From positions 27,278-91,277 of the forward strand of contig CAYZGX010000002.1 in assembly GCA_964478235.1 (NCBI GenBank): 64,000 nt of DNA, written 5' to 3'. Positions 43,956 to 53,009 of the stretch are shown in pieces (the stretch's first letter is position 1; each line of letters opens with the position of its first letter). Under the pieces are notes generated by a model. It ran no database searches, had not been told where the DNA came from, and was given only the letters and a program-made list of their open reading frames with translations. The translations under genes and the position numbers were made by a program. This DNA comes from 2-02-FULL-45-10 sp964478235 (GTDB taxonomy: Bacteria; Patescibacteriota; Patescibacteriia; Magasanikbacterales; GWA2-37-8).

Positions 43956-46493
43956 TTATTTTTTCTTATCCCATTGGTAGAGCAAGATGGAAAAATCTAC
44001 TGAGTTAACCTGGGCATCTTTATTGATATCAACACAAGGGTTGCGGAACGGTGGAGTCAACTTCCAGAAAGCTAATAAGATAGAAAAATCAATCGAATTT
44101 ACACGAGTGTCATGGTTGAAGTCAGCCCCAGAGCAGGTTTGTGCACCAACAGGCTGTGTAGAGGTAGTTTCTGGTGCAAGAGAGCTAGGGCCTCCACCAC
44201 CACCTCCGCCGCCTCCTCCTCCTCCACCACCTCCGCCGCCACCGCCACCGTCAGTTTCTCCGCTAGGAATGGTAAACATGCGGGAAGAGCCGGATTGTTC
44301 GGTGCCAAAGTATACTACTAATCTAAAATAGTGAACCCCTACCGATGTAACGGTGGTAGAGAGGTCAGTGTTAAAATCTTCACCGGGGTTGATAAATTTT
44401 GCAGCCGAAGCGTAGTAGACATCGTTACTCCCACCGCATGGATTGGTAAGATCTTGCACGACACACCACTCATAGTGGTATTCATAACCACTGGTACCTT
44501 CGTTGGTAATAGTGACGTTGGCAGAAACATCAGGGGCGGTGCTTGAAGTTACACTGTTAATAATAACTTGAGCGGGGGAGGTGGCCACAAGCCAGTAGTC
44601 GTTAGTTGTAATTGTTTTTCCACTCTCAACTTGGGTGGAAACCGACGATTCCCACAAGCCGCCGGTGGCCGCGCTTGAAATCGAATAGGTGTATTCATAG
44701 ACACCGGTAGCGATACTAGTCATACTGGCGCCAGAAATAATCACGTTACGATCAGCGTCATAGATAGTGATTGCGGGTACGGTAAATGAGGCGGTTGGGA
44801 CAGAATTGCTGTTAAGCACGTATATTTTGGCGCGGTAGGTGTTACCAGCTGCTACACTGTCAATATTTGACATGGTAACCAAAAAACCAGCGGTCTGGTT
44901 AGACAGTGAAGCGCGGGTGGAGGCGGCTACGTCAATATTAGCAGTCAAGAAGTTGCCGATTGTGCTAGCAGTGGTCAGGGTGCTAGTTAAAACTGACCAT
45001 ACATCAGCAGCAGTAATATTGTTTCCGTAGTTGGTCAGAGTACGAGCGGCATTGCTCCAGACAGCGAGTGCAAGCGAGGTGGTAGAGTAATCGGTCAAGG
45101 TTCGAACAGAGGTGTTCCACACGTCAGCAGCACTGAGTGTGCTCGTGCCGCGAGAAGAAACCTGGGCATCGAGGTTGGTAGCAAGAAGTCGTCCAACTGA
45201 GCCAAGACTGGTGAGAGTGGTTGTCGGAACCTGCCAAATTGCTGTAGCAATAGTGGAGGTACTGTAATCGGTGAGGGTGCGGCTACCAGCTGCCCACACA
45301 TCGTTAGCGCTAATGTTATTAAGCGCGTTTATGAGCGATCGGTTAGTTAGAACCTCGGTGCGGATTGTAGACGCGGCAATATCTGTGTTAGCTGCCAGCT
45401 GTTGCCCGATAGTGCCAGCAACGGAAAGTGTCGATGTTAAAATGCTCCAAACTTCAGCAGCAGTAATATCGTTACCGTAGTTAGTTAGAGTACGAGCGGC
45501 ATTGCTCCAGACAGCCAGTGATAATGAAGTAGTTGAATAGTCGGTCAGAGTACGAGCGGCACTATTCCACACGTCAGCAGCGCTGAGTGTGCTCGTGCCA
45601 CGAGAAGAAACCTGGGCGTCGAGGTTGGTGGCAAGGAGTCGCCCAACTGAACCAAGGCTGGTGAGAGTGGTTGTTGGAATTTCCCAGATGGCAGAAGCAA
45701 TACTGGAAGTGCCATAGTTGGTAAGTGAGCGGGTCGACGCAGCCCAGACATCGCTCGCGCTAATATTATTGAGAGCATTAATGAGTGAGCGGTTGGCAAG
45801 GACTTCGGTAATAATACTTGAGGTAGCAGTATTCAGAGCGGTGGCAATGTATGATTCGGTAGCAATTGTTCCGCCTCCTGTTAATGTGCTGTCGGTCAAG
45901 CGACGAGTTGGGGCGGTAATATCGCTCCAGATATCGGTAACGAGTGTGCCAAAGCCAGTCAAAGTGCGGGTTCCGGCGCTCCAGACATCGGTAGCGATAG
46001 TCGCCCCCGAAGTGAGTGTTCGCGCAGCTGAGCTCCAGACTGAAGTAGCAATCGACGAAGTCGAGGCGCCAGAAGAGGTAATGGTAAAAGTTTTATCAAT
46101 TTTGGCCAGATCACCACCAACGAGTGTTCCGCAGGTTATAGCTGCTGGGTACACACCCTCGGTAGAAGTGGGGGCAAATGAATAACTCTGCCAGCCGTTG
46201 TCACTGGTTGTAGTTAGAGCAACATTATTAACCAATAAAAGGTTGGAAGGGCTGTAAATAGAGATAGAGCAACTGGTCGTTGCAGCTACAAAATCATCAT
46301 TGTAAATAAATTCACCAATAGTGTTGGTAGTATTGAGTGGGTATTGCGTAATACCAGCGGCTAAGGCTGCTTGTGGCGCGGAAAAAAAGCTGCACAAGGC
46401 GAGAAGTGAAAAAAAAGAAAGAAAGCCCCCGGATGATTTTTTGGGCGCTATCTTTAAAAGTCGTGCGCTAAATTCACGATTAAAAAAAATCAC
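43956..46493 (-). CDS. long secreted repeat protein ending in a type I dockerin
   Basis: 845 residues from a GTG with GGAGG just upstream. N-terminal signal segment (about 20-45), then a region of alpha/beta repeats of the type ADVWNSAARTLTDYSTTS, with two 150-residue copies in tandem, an Ig-like domain (about 560-640), a run of about 20 glycines, and a C-terminal dockerin with two calcium-binding loops: DFNHDTRVNSIDFSILL and DINKDAQVNSVDFSILL. The dockerin should bind the cohesins encoded just downstream. The VW...RTLT repeats resemble those of tail-associated phage proteins. Confidence 0.8.
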   Translation of the reverse strand: MIFFNREFSARLLKIAPKKSSGGFLSFFSLLALCSFFSAPQAALAAGITQYPLNTTNTIGEFIYNDDFVAATTSCSISIYSPSNLLLVNNVALTTTSDNGWQSYSFAPTSTEGVYPAAITCGTLVGGDLAKIDKTFTITSSGASTSSIATSVWSSAARTLTSGATIATDVWSAGTRTLTGFGTLVTDIWSDITAPTRRLTDSTLTGGGTIATESYIATALNTATSSIITEVLANRSLINALNNISASDVWAASTRSLTNYGTSSIASAIWEIPTTTLTSLGSVGRLLATNLDAQVSSRGTSTLSAADVWNSAARTLTDYSTTSLSLAVWSNAARTLTNYGNDITAAEVWSILTSTLSVAGTIGQQLAANTDIAASTIRTEVLTNRSLINALNNISANDVWAAGSRTLTDYSTSTIATAIWQVPTTTLTSLGSVGRLLATNLDAQVSSRGTSTLSAADVWNTSVRTLTDYSTTSLALAVWSNAARTLTNYGNNITAADVWSVLTSTLTTASTIGNFLTANIDVAASTRASLSNQTAGFLVTMSNIDSVAAGNTYRAKIYVLNSNSVPTASFTVPAITIYDADRNVIISGASMTSIATGVYEYTYSISSAATGGLWESSVSTQVESGKTITTNDYWLVATSPAQVIINSVTSSTAPDVSANVTITNEGTSGYEYHYEWCVVQDLTNPCGGSNDVYYASAAKFINPGEDFNTDLSTTVTSVGVHYFRLVVYFGTEQSGSSRMFTIPSGETDGGGGGGGGGGGGGGGGGGGGPSSLAPETTSTQPVGAQTCSGADFNHDTRVNSIDFSILLAFWKLTPPFRNPCVDINKDAQVNSVDFSILLYQWDKKK

Positions 46494-46520
46494 AAACCTC
46501 CATGATATAAAATACGAAGA

Positions 46521-46700
46521 CTATTTTTTCTTGGATTGAGAATCTTCGGTTGGGGCTGCTTCACCATCTTTAAAAGCGCTTCGCAAATGACGAATAGCTT
46601 CAGTAATACTCTTAGCTAATTCTGGGATTTTTTTAGTCCCAAACAAGAGAATTACCACAATGGCTAAAATGACGATTTCTTTTGTTCCAATATTAAACAT
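46521..46700 (-). CDS. tatA: twin-arginine translocase subunit TatA
   Basis: 59 residues, ATG at 46700, stop TAG at 46521. One membrane helix, IGTKEIVILAIVVILLFG, then the hallmark FGTKKIPELAKS and an amphipathic helix with a polar tail. TatA oligomers form the pore of the Tat pathway for folded proteins. No separate TatB is seen, so this may be a minimal TatAC system. Five bases downstream of tatC. Confidence 0.93.
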   Translation of the reverse strand: MFNIGTKEIVILAIVVILLFGTKKIPELAKSITEAIRHLRSAFKDGEAAPTEDSQSKKK

Positions 46701-46705
46701 AGTGG

Positions 46706-47431
46706 TTAGTTAGTTTCTTGAATAGCTTTATTAGCATTCATTAAAATAGTAATTTCGTATAAAACCAGCAAAGGTAGAACCATTATCAATAATGATACAC
46801 CATCAGTTGGTGGAAGTAAAGTCACAAAAATAAAAATAGTAAGCACAGCATGACGGCGTTTTCCGCGTAATTGCGGAGCGCTCAACAAACCGAGTTTTAC
46901 CAGAAAACTAAGAACAATTGGGAATTCAAAGGTGAGCCCAAGGAAGGTGGAGGTGATAAAAATTTGCTCTAAAAATTGGCCGATATCCCAGTAATTTTTG
47001 ATGCCAAGGCTAGTGTTGATATCAGCAATGGCGCCAAAAGTGGAATGCATGGTAAAAAAACCGTAGGCAAAACCAGAGGCAAAGAGAATGATGGTTCCAG
47101 GGATCGTAGCAAAAAAACGACGTTTTTCTCGCTTGTTTAAGCCAGTTTTTAAAAAAGAAAATATCTGAAAAGCAATGTAGGGTAGGGTAAAAATGAGAGC
47201 AAAGAAAAGCCCGGTATTCATAGAAAGATCTAAGAATTGAAAGGGTGAAGTTGCCACCATTAAGACCCCGTCAAATTCCATTAACGTCTTAAATACTCGA
47301 AAAAAAGGAATTGTACAAAGGAATCCGACAGCAAAAAAGAATAAAAAAACAATCGCAATGCGGTAGATGCGCCGGCGAATTTCATCTATGTAGATGGCGT
47401 ACGGGGCAAATTTTTTCCAAAAAGTAGTCAT
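46706..47431 (-). CDS. tatC: twin-arginine translocase subunit TatC
   Basis: 241 residues, six predicted membrane helices. TatC recognises the twin-arginine signal. The N-terminal YIDEIRRRIYR carries the conserved Glu of the HLxELRxR motif, and TFLGLTFEFPIVLSFL has the conserved FE-P of helix 4. In the middle of the surface-protein operon, between the lysozyme-like gene and tatA. Confidence 0.95.
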   Translation of the reverse strand: MTTFWKKFAPYAIYIDEIRRRIYRIAIVFLFFFAVGFLCTIPFFRVFKTLMEFDGVLMVATSPFQFLDLSMNTGLFFALIFTLPYIAFQIFSFLKTGLNKREKRRFFATIPGTIILFASGFAYGFFTMHSTFGAIADINTSLGIKNYWDIGQFLEQIFITSTFLGLTFEFPIVLSFLVKLGLLSAPQLRGKRRHAVLTIFIFVTLLPPTDGVSLLIMVLPLLVLYEITILMNANKAIQETN

Positions 47432-47466
47432 AGAGCGTATTTGCCCTCCTTTGGCTGAAGATCTGC

Positions 47467-48498
47467 TTATTCAGTTGGAATAGTGTCGTTTGGTTCAGAA
47501 ACTGCTACGCTTTCGGTTGGTGCTGGGCTAGCATCTTGGGGAGGGGCCGTAACTGGTTCGATTATCGGGAGTTCAGCTGGGGCGACAACAGGCGCTTCAA
47601 CTGCTGGCAGTTCGATCGGGGCTGTAGAGGCTGTTTCTGTAGGTGGGACAACTGGTTCGGTAGATGTTGGGAACTCTACAGGGAGAGGTGGGTTGGGTGT
47701 AGAGGTGCTTGGAGTTGGAACCTCGGAGATTGGCGCAAAAAACGGTGAGGTTGTAGCAATGGTACTACTGGCAGTTGAGGTAAGAATTGGAGCATTCGGA
47801 ATATCGATAGTCAGGGGAACAATGGCAACCGTGCTTGTAGGGACAACTGTTGGAAGAGCTGTTGCGGTGCGGTGTTTATTTAGCCATTGGGCAACAGCAG
47901 CCACACCCTCTTCCCATGAAGCATATGTGTGGGTAGAAGAACCAGTGTTGCCAACATTGCCAGGGTTGTTGGTGGTGGCGCCAATGCCAAGGGTACCAAA
48001 AAATGAATCAAGCTGAATAATCGCGGTTACCAGGCGCATATCCACTGAGTATTGGTGGGCGCTAAACCAAACCATCTCACCAGTTATCGGACTAGCTGGA
48101 GCCGCTGCGATAATATAGTCGGTGATGTCTTTTGAAGAAACAAAAACCGGCATTTTTGATAAAATAGTGTCGATTTTTTGCTGATGTAGCGGGTCGGTGG
48201 CGTAGAGTGAGATGTCATAGCCAAGCATGGTGGTGGCTGGAGCTGGTCGTGGAGTAGTATCAAGAACGACTTCTAGGCCACTCGCCACAATTTCGGCCGG
48301 GGAAGAATTGGCTGCTTGCGCGCCCATCTCTACGGTGGCTAGTAATAAAATTTGGCTTAGGGTGACTTGAGTTTGTCGGTAGTCAGTATCGGCTGCTTGG
48401 TAATTTTCTAAATCACCATTTTGCAAATGCAAACCACGCATCGAATTGAGAGTGATGAGTCGTTTCTCGAGGATTGTTTTCAGGAAATCAAGATCCAT
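47467..48498 (-). CDS. lysozyme-like/glucosaminidase-type domain protein with Pro/Thr-rich tail
   Basis: 343 residues. No signal peptide. After a helical N-terminus (about 1-55) comes a domain (about 130-215) with YSVDMRLVTAIIQLDSFFGTLG and NNPGNVGNTGS, similar to glucosaminidase-type cell-wall hydrolases. The catalytic Glu of such enzymes is not obvious. The last 130 residues are low complexity, rich in Pro, Thr, Ala and Glu. Three bases after the next gene upstream. Confidence 0.55.
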   Translation of the reverse strand: MDLDFLKTILEKRLITLNSMRGLHLQNGDLENYQAADTDYRQTQVTLSQILLLATVEMGAQAANSSPAEIVASGLEVVLDTTPRPAPATTMLGYDISLYATDPLHQQKIDTILSKMPVFVSSKDITDYIIAAAPASPITGEMVWFSAHQYSVDMRLVTAIIQLDSFFGTLGIGATTNNPGNVGNTGSSTHTYASWEEGVAAVAQWLNKHRTATALPTVVPTSTVAIVPLTIDIPNAPILTSTASSTIATTSPFFAPISEVPTPSTSTPNPPLPVEFPTSTEPVVPPTETASTAPIELPAVEAPVVAPAELPIIEPVTAPPQDASPAPTESVAVSEPNDTIPTE

Positions 48499-48501
48499 AA
48501 C

Positions 48502-51171
48502 CTAGGTAAAGAGTAGTGCTTTAAAGCTTTCCAAGTTACTTGGGCGATTAATCCACAACCACTTTAATCCATCAACAGTGGTAAATATTTCCATTTTATT
48601 ACCCACGATGGCAGTACCGGCAGTATAAGGGTACTGTCCAGCCGCCTCTAAGGTATTTTCGACAACATCTAAATAATATATTCTTTGTGTAGTGGCGGAT
48701 ACGTTGAGATATAAGCGGTCACCGCCATCATAAGCGTATTGTGCACCGGTGGTAAGCGTTTCAATCTGCGGAGTGATACTCATCGGCTCCCAGCGATTGG
48801 TGGTGATATTGAAACGATCAAAGCCGAGCGCTGCACTACCTTTGGCGGAGAAAATAAATTTACCTTTCATGTTAGCGTCGGAGGTGCCAAAACCCCACTT
48901 CATACAGGTTGCCAAACCGCGCGTTACTTCGTCGTAGACAGTGTAGGATGTTGAAGCTGCCACCGGTAGTGTGCCAGCAACAGTAATAGTCAAGACTGTA
49001 GAAGTATTTGAAGAAACGATACCTTCGATATCAGATTGGCCAGCGCCGGCGGTTTTTTTGACGCGCTTACCAGTAAAGATGTTGGTGGCCCAGGTTTGAC
49101 TACTATCGGCAATAGCGGTAGTAGTTTGGCCGGCGCCGGTGGCAATACCAGAGGTGCTCGCACCATATCCAGCACGCTCACAAATAACATACCGACCAGT
49201 ACCGTTTACCGGCAATGTAGTGGCAGTTTTTAGGGTAAGCGTCGTGGCAGTATTGGAAGAGATTTCCATACCAACCGAGATGAGCGAGCCGGTGGCGGCT
49301 ACTGGGTTGGCGGCGGCATAGTAAACGATATAGTTGGCCCAAGCGTTCACCGTCCAATTTTGTGAAGCGTCGGTCAGAGTGGATGTAGAAAAACCGGTAA
49401 AGGTAGCATTGCCCGATGGAGTGCCCCCCATAGTGTAGGTAAATACTGTTGCGCTGGTCACCGATACAACGGTAGTAGTGATGTTGTAGGTGGCCGCATC
49501 GCCACCGGTGGCGCCTTGTATTTTTATATAGTCGCCAACTTTGAGACGGTGTGCGTTGACGGTGGTTACTGTTGCGGTGGTAGTAGAAAAGGTAATAGTG
49601 GAAATAGCTTGATCGCGGCGGGACAAGACGCCGGAAGAGTTGCACAAAGTAACGGTGCCTTGTGCCGGTGATCCTGAGGCAAAATTGCGTCCCAAGAAAC
49701 ACATATCAGAAGGAATGCTGTACCCGATGATGGCCGATTGCACGCCCATGGCAAAGAAAATTTTGTCGTAGTCGCCAACAATAATATAGCCACTCGTGGT
49801 ATCAGGAGTCGTTGTCCAAGCATTCTCCGCATACAAGGTAAGGGCGGTGGCAGTATTACTCGCAATACGTCGGCGCTGGCCAATACCGGTGCCGGAAATA
49901 ATTTCTACCATATAATTGGCCCAGCGATTGGTGGTCCAGCTAGCGGCTGGGGCGTTTGTATCAGTAAGTGTGGTACTGGTAGCAGCTGTTGCCACACCGC
50001 CTCCAAATCCTTCAATACGGTACAAAGTGGTTGTATCAGCTGGGGTGGTAATACTGCCTGCCCACGTGAGCACAGTGGCAGTATTTGAGACGATAAGACG
50101 AATTTGATCAGCGCCCGAGGATGGTTTGGTACCAGAATAAAAACGGACATAATAGCCAGCCCATTCGTTGGTAGTCCAGTTTTTTGTGCTGTCGGTGAGG
50201 GTGGTGATAGTGCCAGAAGTCGCAGTACCCTTTTCCCACAAAGTCGCATTCAGATTTGGTTTTTCGATAGCTCCGTCGGTGGCGGCAACGTTGAGTAGGG
50301 CTGAGGTAGCTGAGCGGATATACCAGGTATCAGCAGCTACGTCGTAAAACTGAACAGTATAAAAAGGAATTGAAGCACTAGAGGAGAATAAAAAGATGCC
50401 GCCTGATTCCACAATAAAGCGTGATGAAGAATCTGGGGTGACATCCCAAGCAGTATCAACGGTGATAACAGAGCTTTCTATTTGATAGATAGAGCCAACG
50501 CCGGCAGCTTGAGCAACAAAAGCGGTAGCCGGTGCAGCTGGGTTGGTGTTGTAGTCGATTTCGTAACCACCAGTATCAGCGTAGGTAAACACCGTGGCAG
50601 TATGGTGTAAAATTTTACGCACTGCCCCGATACCAGCGCCGTAGATAACGCGAAATTGATAACCAGCATACTGGTTGATAGCTGCGGTAGAAGTAGAATC
50701 AGTGAAAGTTAAACCAGCACTGATGGCTGTCATGATGCCGGTTTGGGCGACCACTGGGTCAGCTACAGCAGTAATTTTGCGGCGTTGCCCCGCCCCGGTG
50801 CCCGAAACAATTTTAATATCATACCCTTTGAGCACCTGGCCGTTGTAGGCAGCAGCTGTAATGGTGGTAGCGGTAGCAGACAAAACAGCCCCTTCATAGC
50901 CATAATCACTCGAAAATTTCATGGATGCCCAAGTGGTTGGGGCAATAGTTGGGATACTTAGCTGAATGTAGGTATCATTCCAGGTGTCGTATTTGTAAAA
51001 GAGTGCCGCAGTAATGAGGTAGTAGATGTAGCGGCCGTGAGATTCGTGTGAGATGCTATTTTCAGCAGTAGTAGAACAGCTAAATGCTGCTGATACAGCT
51101 GGTGCAAAACGACACCACTTCCAGACGGGTGTATCAACTTGTCTAATGAGTTTATTAGTAGTAAGTGCCAT
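48502..51171 (-). CDS. large beta-repeat protein, phage-tail-like
   Basis: 889 residues with no signal peptide. Many degenerate copies, about 70-90 residues each, of a unit like TLTDSSQNWTTNEWANYYV...GAGQRR.I.SNTAT.LT. The unit recurs at about residues 130, 200, 330, 410, 600 and 690, and the pattern resembles repeats in phage tail-associated structural proteins and surface fibres. Without a signal, it may be exported with the Tat substrate encoded just upstream or remain inside. No family claimed. Confidence 0.6.
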   Translation of the reverse strand: MALTTNKLIRQVDTPVWKWCRFAPAVSAAFSCSTTAENSISHESHGRYIYYLITAALFYKYDTWNDTYIQLSIPTIAPTTWASMKFSSDYGYEGAVLSATATTITAAAYNGQVLKGYDIKIVSGTGAGQRRKITAVADPVVAQTGIMTAISAGLTFTDSTSTAAINQYAGYQFRVIYGAGIGAVRKILHHTATVFTYADTGGYEIDYNTNPAAPATAFVAQAAGVGSIYQIESSVITVDTAWDVTPDSSSRFIVESGGIFLFSSSASIPFYTVQFYDVAADTWYIRSATSALLNVAATDGAIEKPNLNATLWEKGTATSGTITTLTDSTKNWTTNEWAGYYVRFYSGTKPSSGADQIRLIVSNTATVLTWAGSITTPADTTTLYRIEGFGGGVATAATSTTLTDTNAPAASWTTNRWANYMVEIISGTGIGQRRRIASNTATALTLYAENAWTTTPDTTSGYIIVGDYDKIFFAMGVQSAIIGYSIPSDMCFLGRNFASGSPAQGTVTLCNSSGVLSRRDQAISTITFSTTTATVTTVNAHRLKVGDYIKIQGATGGDAATYNITTTVVSVTSATVFTYTMGGTPSGNATFTGFSTSTLTDASQNWTVNAWANYIVYYAAANPVAATGSLISVGMEISSNTATTLTLKTATTLPVNGTGRYVICERAGYGASTSGIATGAGQTTTAIADSSQTWATNIFTGKRVKKTAGAGQSDIEGIVSSNTSTVLTITVAGTLPVAASTSYTVYDEVTRGLATCMKWGFGTSDANMKGKFIFSAKGSAALGFDRFNITTNRWEPMSITPQIETLTTGAQYAYDGGDRLYLNVSATTQRIYYLDVVENTLEAAGQYPYTAGTAIVGNKMEIFTTVDGLKWLWINRPSNLESFKALLFT

Positions 51172-51180
51172 ACAACGATG

Positions 51181-51879
51181 CTAAATTGAGCTGGTAAAAT
51201 CAAGCCCGCGACGAATAGAATTCGCGTAGGCATTATCAGCTGGATCTTGGAACATCTGGTGAGTCCAACCAGCAAGTGAAACCATGTTGGTTACCGAGGT
51301 GACGGTGGAGCAGGTAGTAACAGTAGTGACCGTACCGACAGTGGTGATTGTAGACAAGGTGAGTGAAGTGGTAATCGAATCAAGTGTCACACGTAGGCGC
51401 CGCTGAGCATCAACCGTCCCAACACCTTCAAGCAATTCAGCAATACGACGCAAGAAAAACAAGCTATCGGCCGAATCGGTCACCATGGCCGACGAAGTGT
51501 CGAAACTAGCGGTAACTGTACCAGAAATAGGTAAGGTTGTTTGGTTGCTCGCGATAACCACCGGAGTGGACGAAGCCATAACGGCCTGACCCTGCGAAGG
51601 AATTTTATTGGTGTTGGTAACAATTGTTGCCAGGTTTCCGTCTTCGGTAGCTGGGTTAACACGGGCGTTAGAGCTATTTTTTACCCCAACAACACTGGTA
51701 GACGGAGTGCTACCAAATACATAAGCTTCGGCTTTTTTGGGAGCGAGAAGCGAGCCAAAAAAACCCAAACCAGCCACCCCTAACAATTTAAAGAAGAGGC
51801 GCTTTCGTTTATCAATACGATCGTTTGTGGCAACCGGAGCAGGAGCTTTAGTTTTAGTGGGCTGTTTTTTACGTTTCAT
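51181..51879 (-). CDS. putative Tat-exported protein
   Basis: 232 residues. The N-terminus has the layout of a Tat signal: a long positive region, DKRKRLFFKLLG with a Lys-Arg pair in place of Arg-Arg, a weakly hydrophobic stretch and the cleavage site KAEA. The mature part has segments like ASSTPVVIASNQTTLPISGTV and ANSIRRGLDF, of a type I know from virion structural proteins. First gene of the operon that also encodes TatA and TatC, so it is the obvious candidate for their substrate. Confidence 0.65.
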   Translation of the reverse strand: MKRKKQPTKTKAPAPVATNDRIDKRKRLFFKLLGVAGLGFFGSLLAPKKAEAYVFGSTPSTSVVGVKNSSNARVNPATEDGNLATIVTNTNKIPSQGQAVMASSTPVVIASNQTTLPISGTVTASFDTSSAMVTDSADSLFFLRRIAELLEGVGTVDAQRRLRVTLDSITTSLTLSTITTVGTVTTVTTCSTVTSVTNMVSLAGWTHQMFQDPADNAYANSIRRGLDFTSSI

Positions 51880-51926
51880 AGTACTAAATTAAAGTACGTA
51901 TACATAAAAAATAATATATAAAACTA

Positions 51927-51956
51927 ATTATAGCACAAAATGGATAGAAGTAACAA
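51927..51956 (-). promoter_or_regulatory. promoter of the Tat-cohesin operon
   Basis: TTGTTA, 18 bases, TATAAT on the minus strand, 48 bases before the first gene. No other promoter is evident before 41,442. Confidence 0.6.
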
Positions 51957-51984
51957 TTGAGATAGTGGGTGTAGTATATAAAAC

Positions 51985-52012
51985 AAAAACAGCCTATCTT
52001 TAAGCTGTTTTT
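51985..52012. terminator. terminator between the small GC-rich gene and the Tat-cohesin operon
   Basis: AAAAACAGC and GCTGTTTTT pair around ten bases; works in both directions. Confidence 0.8.
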
Positions 52013-52062
52013 GAAGGGTCGCGATTTTTGCTGACACCCTTTCTGTGCGTCGCGAGAGCGCC

Positions 52063-52278
52063 TCAGCGGGTGGTGCGGGTGGCTGGTTTCGATGACGCAG
52101 TGAGCAGTGTGTGCTTTTTGGCGCGACGCAGGGCGGTGTAGGTAATCCACATGGGAGACAGAACTACACCTCCAGGAGCGATGACAAAAATGAGGGCGCC
52201 AACTACGACATTGAAATAACCGACTTTCTGGGTTAAAAGAGCGACCTTCTTGCCAACACGTCGAGCCTCTTGTAGCAC
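52063..52278 (-). CDS. small membrane protein, GC-rich
   Basis: 71 residues from a GTG with GGAGG five bases upstream. One or two membrane stretches (about residues 18-48), positively charged ends. No family recognised. Has its own promoter and terminator. One of several GC-rich single-gene units with strong ribosome-binding sites. Confidence 0.6.
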   Translation of the reverse strand: MLQEARRVGKKVALLTQKVGYFNVVVGALIFVIAPGGVVLSPMWITYTALRRAKKHTLLTASSKPATRTTR

Positions 52279-52317
52279 GGTTGCCTCCGGAAGAAAAAGG
52301 TTGTTTAAGAGGTCAAC

Positions 52318-52346
52318 ATGATACCACGATGTGGGGCAAAAGTCAA
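52318..52346 (-). promoter_or_regulatory. promoter of the small membrane protein gene
   Basis: TTGACT, 17 bases, TATCAT on the minus strand. Confidence 0.75.
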
Positions 52347-52348
52347 CA

Positions 52349-52738
52349 TTATGGGGTATTCACGAACCCGACGGGGTTGCGGCGGGAGACGCGTAGTGTG
52401 AGCGCGGACCAGGGTAGTGGCAGAATACTTTTGTAATCCTGCAGCATACGGTCGAGGTCGAGCAGAGCCTTGCGCAGCAGGTTGTCATTATCTCGATCGG
52501 CTCGGTTCGCGGGGAGCGAGCCGCGCGCCACGAGCATGCCGGCTACCTGAGAAATAGTGTACGTTTCGTCAGCTTCGTACCCCTCAATGAGAATCTGCGT
52601 GAGTTCAATTTTGTTCACACATTCTGTCTCAAGCTTTTTTCTTTTCCGGTGCGATGTGCGTACCTGCCTCGGCAGGTACTTATTCAGAAAAAGATCAAGA
52701 AAACTGTGGATGACTTCTTCGGCGTTTGCATTGTTCAT
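52349..52738 (-). CDS. hypothetical protein, GC-rich
   Basis: 129 residues from the ATG with AAGGGG about five bases upstream. Mostly helical, acidic at the start and basic at the end, no membrane segment, no family recognised. GC-rich codon use. Own promoter upstream; its end lies right before the promoter of the 71-residue gene. Confidence 0.65.
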   Translation of the reverse strand: MNNANAEEVIHSFLDLFLNKYLPRQVRTSHRKRKKLETECVNKIELTQILIEGYEADETYTISQVAGMLVARGSLPANRADRDNDNLLRKALLDLDRMLQDYKSILPLPWSALTLRVSRRNPVGFVNTP

Positions 52739-52810
52739 GATGCCCCTTTCCGATGGACGAGGTGGAGGTGTTCAGCTTGGTGAGACGCGGATAGTTGAGC
52801 TTCGTGTAGG

Positions 52811-52838
52811 ATAGTACTTGTTTTGTGGATTTTGTCAA
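52811..52838 (-). promoter_or_regulatory. promoter of the 129-residue gene
   Basis: TTGACA, 16 bases, TACTAT on the minus strand, with a leader of about 65 bases. Confidence 0.7.
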
Positions 52839-52886
52839 TATAAAAACACCCCAATTGCTTGAAGTGTTTTAAATATTTTTTTGAGC

Positions 52887-52941
52887 AAAACCGTCTCATT
52901 TTAGGTACAATGATTTGTAGCCAAAATGAGTGGACGGTTTT
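52887..52941 (-). terminator. long hairpin downstream of the 123-residue gene
   Basis: AAAACCGTC-CTCATTTT pairs with AAAATGAG-ACGGTTTT with a two-base bulge and a loop of about 20 bases, about 70 bases after the stop. Confidence 0.65.
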
Positions 52942-53009
52942 ACTTCTAATGTTCGCCTGCCTCCCTGCACGATGCAAGGAGGGGTTGAGTGTTTCTTGTA
53001 GCTTTTACA

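Noticed and set aside
43987..44331. Plus-strand frame with a poly-proline run
   Set aside because: Antisense of the glycine run in the dockerin protein.
47483..48016. Plus-strand open frame of 177 codons
   Set aside because: Antisense of the Pro/Thr-rich tail of the lysozyme-like gene; low complexity only.
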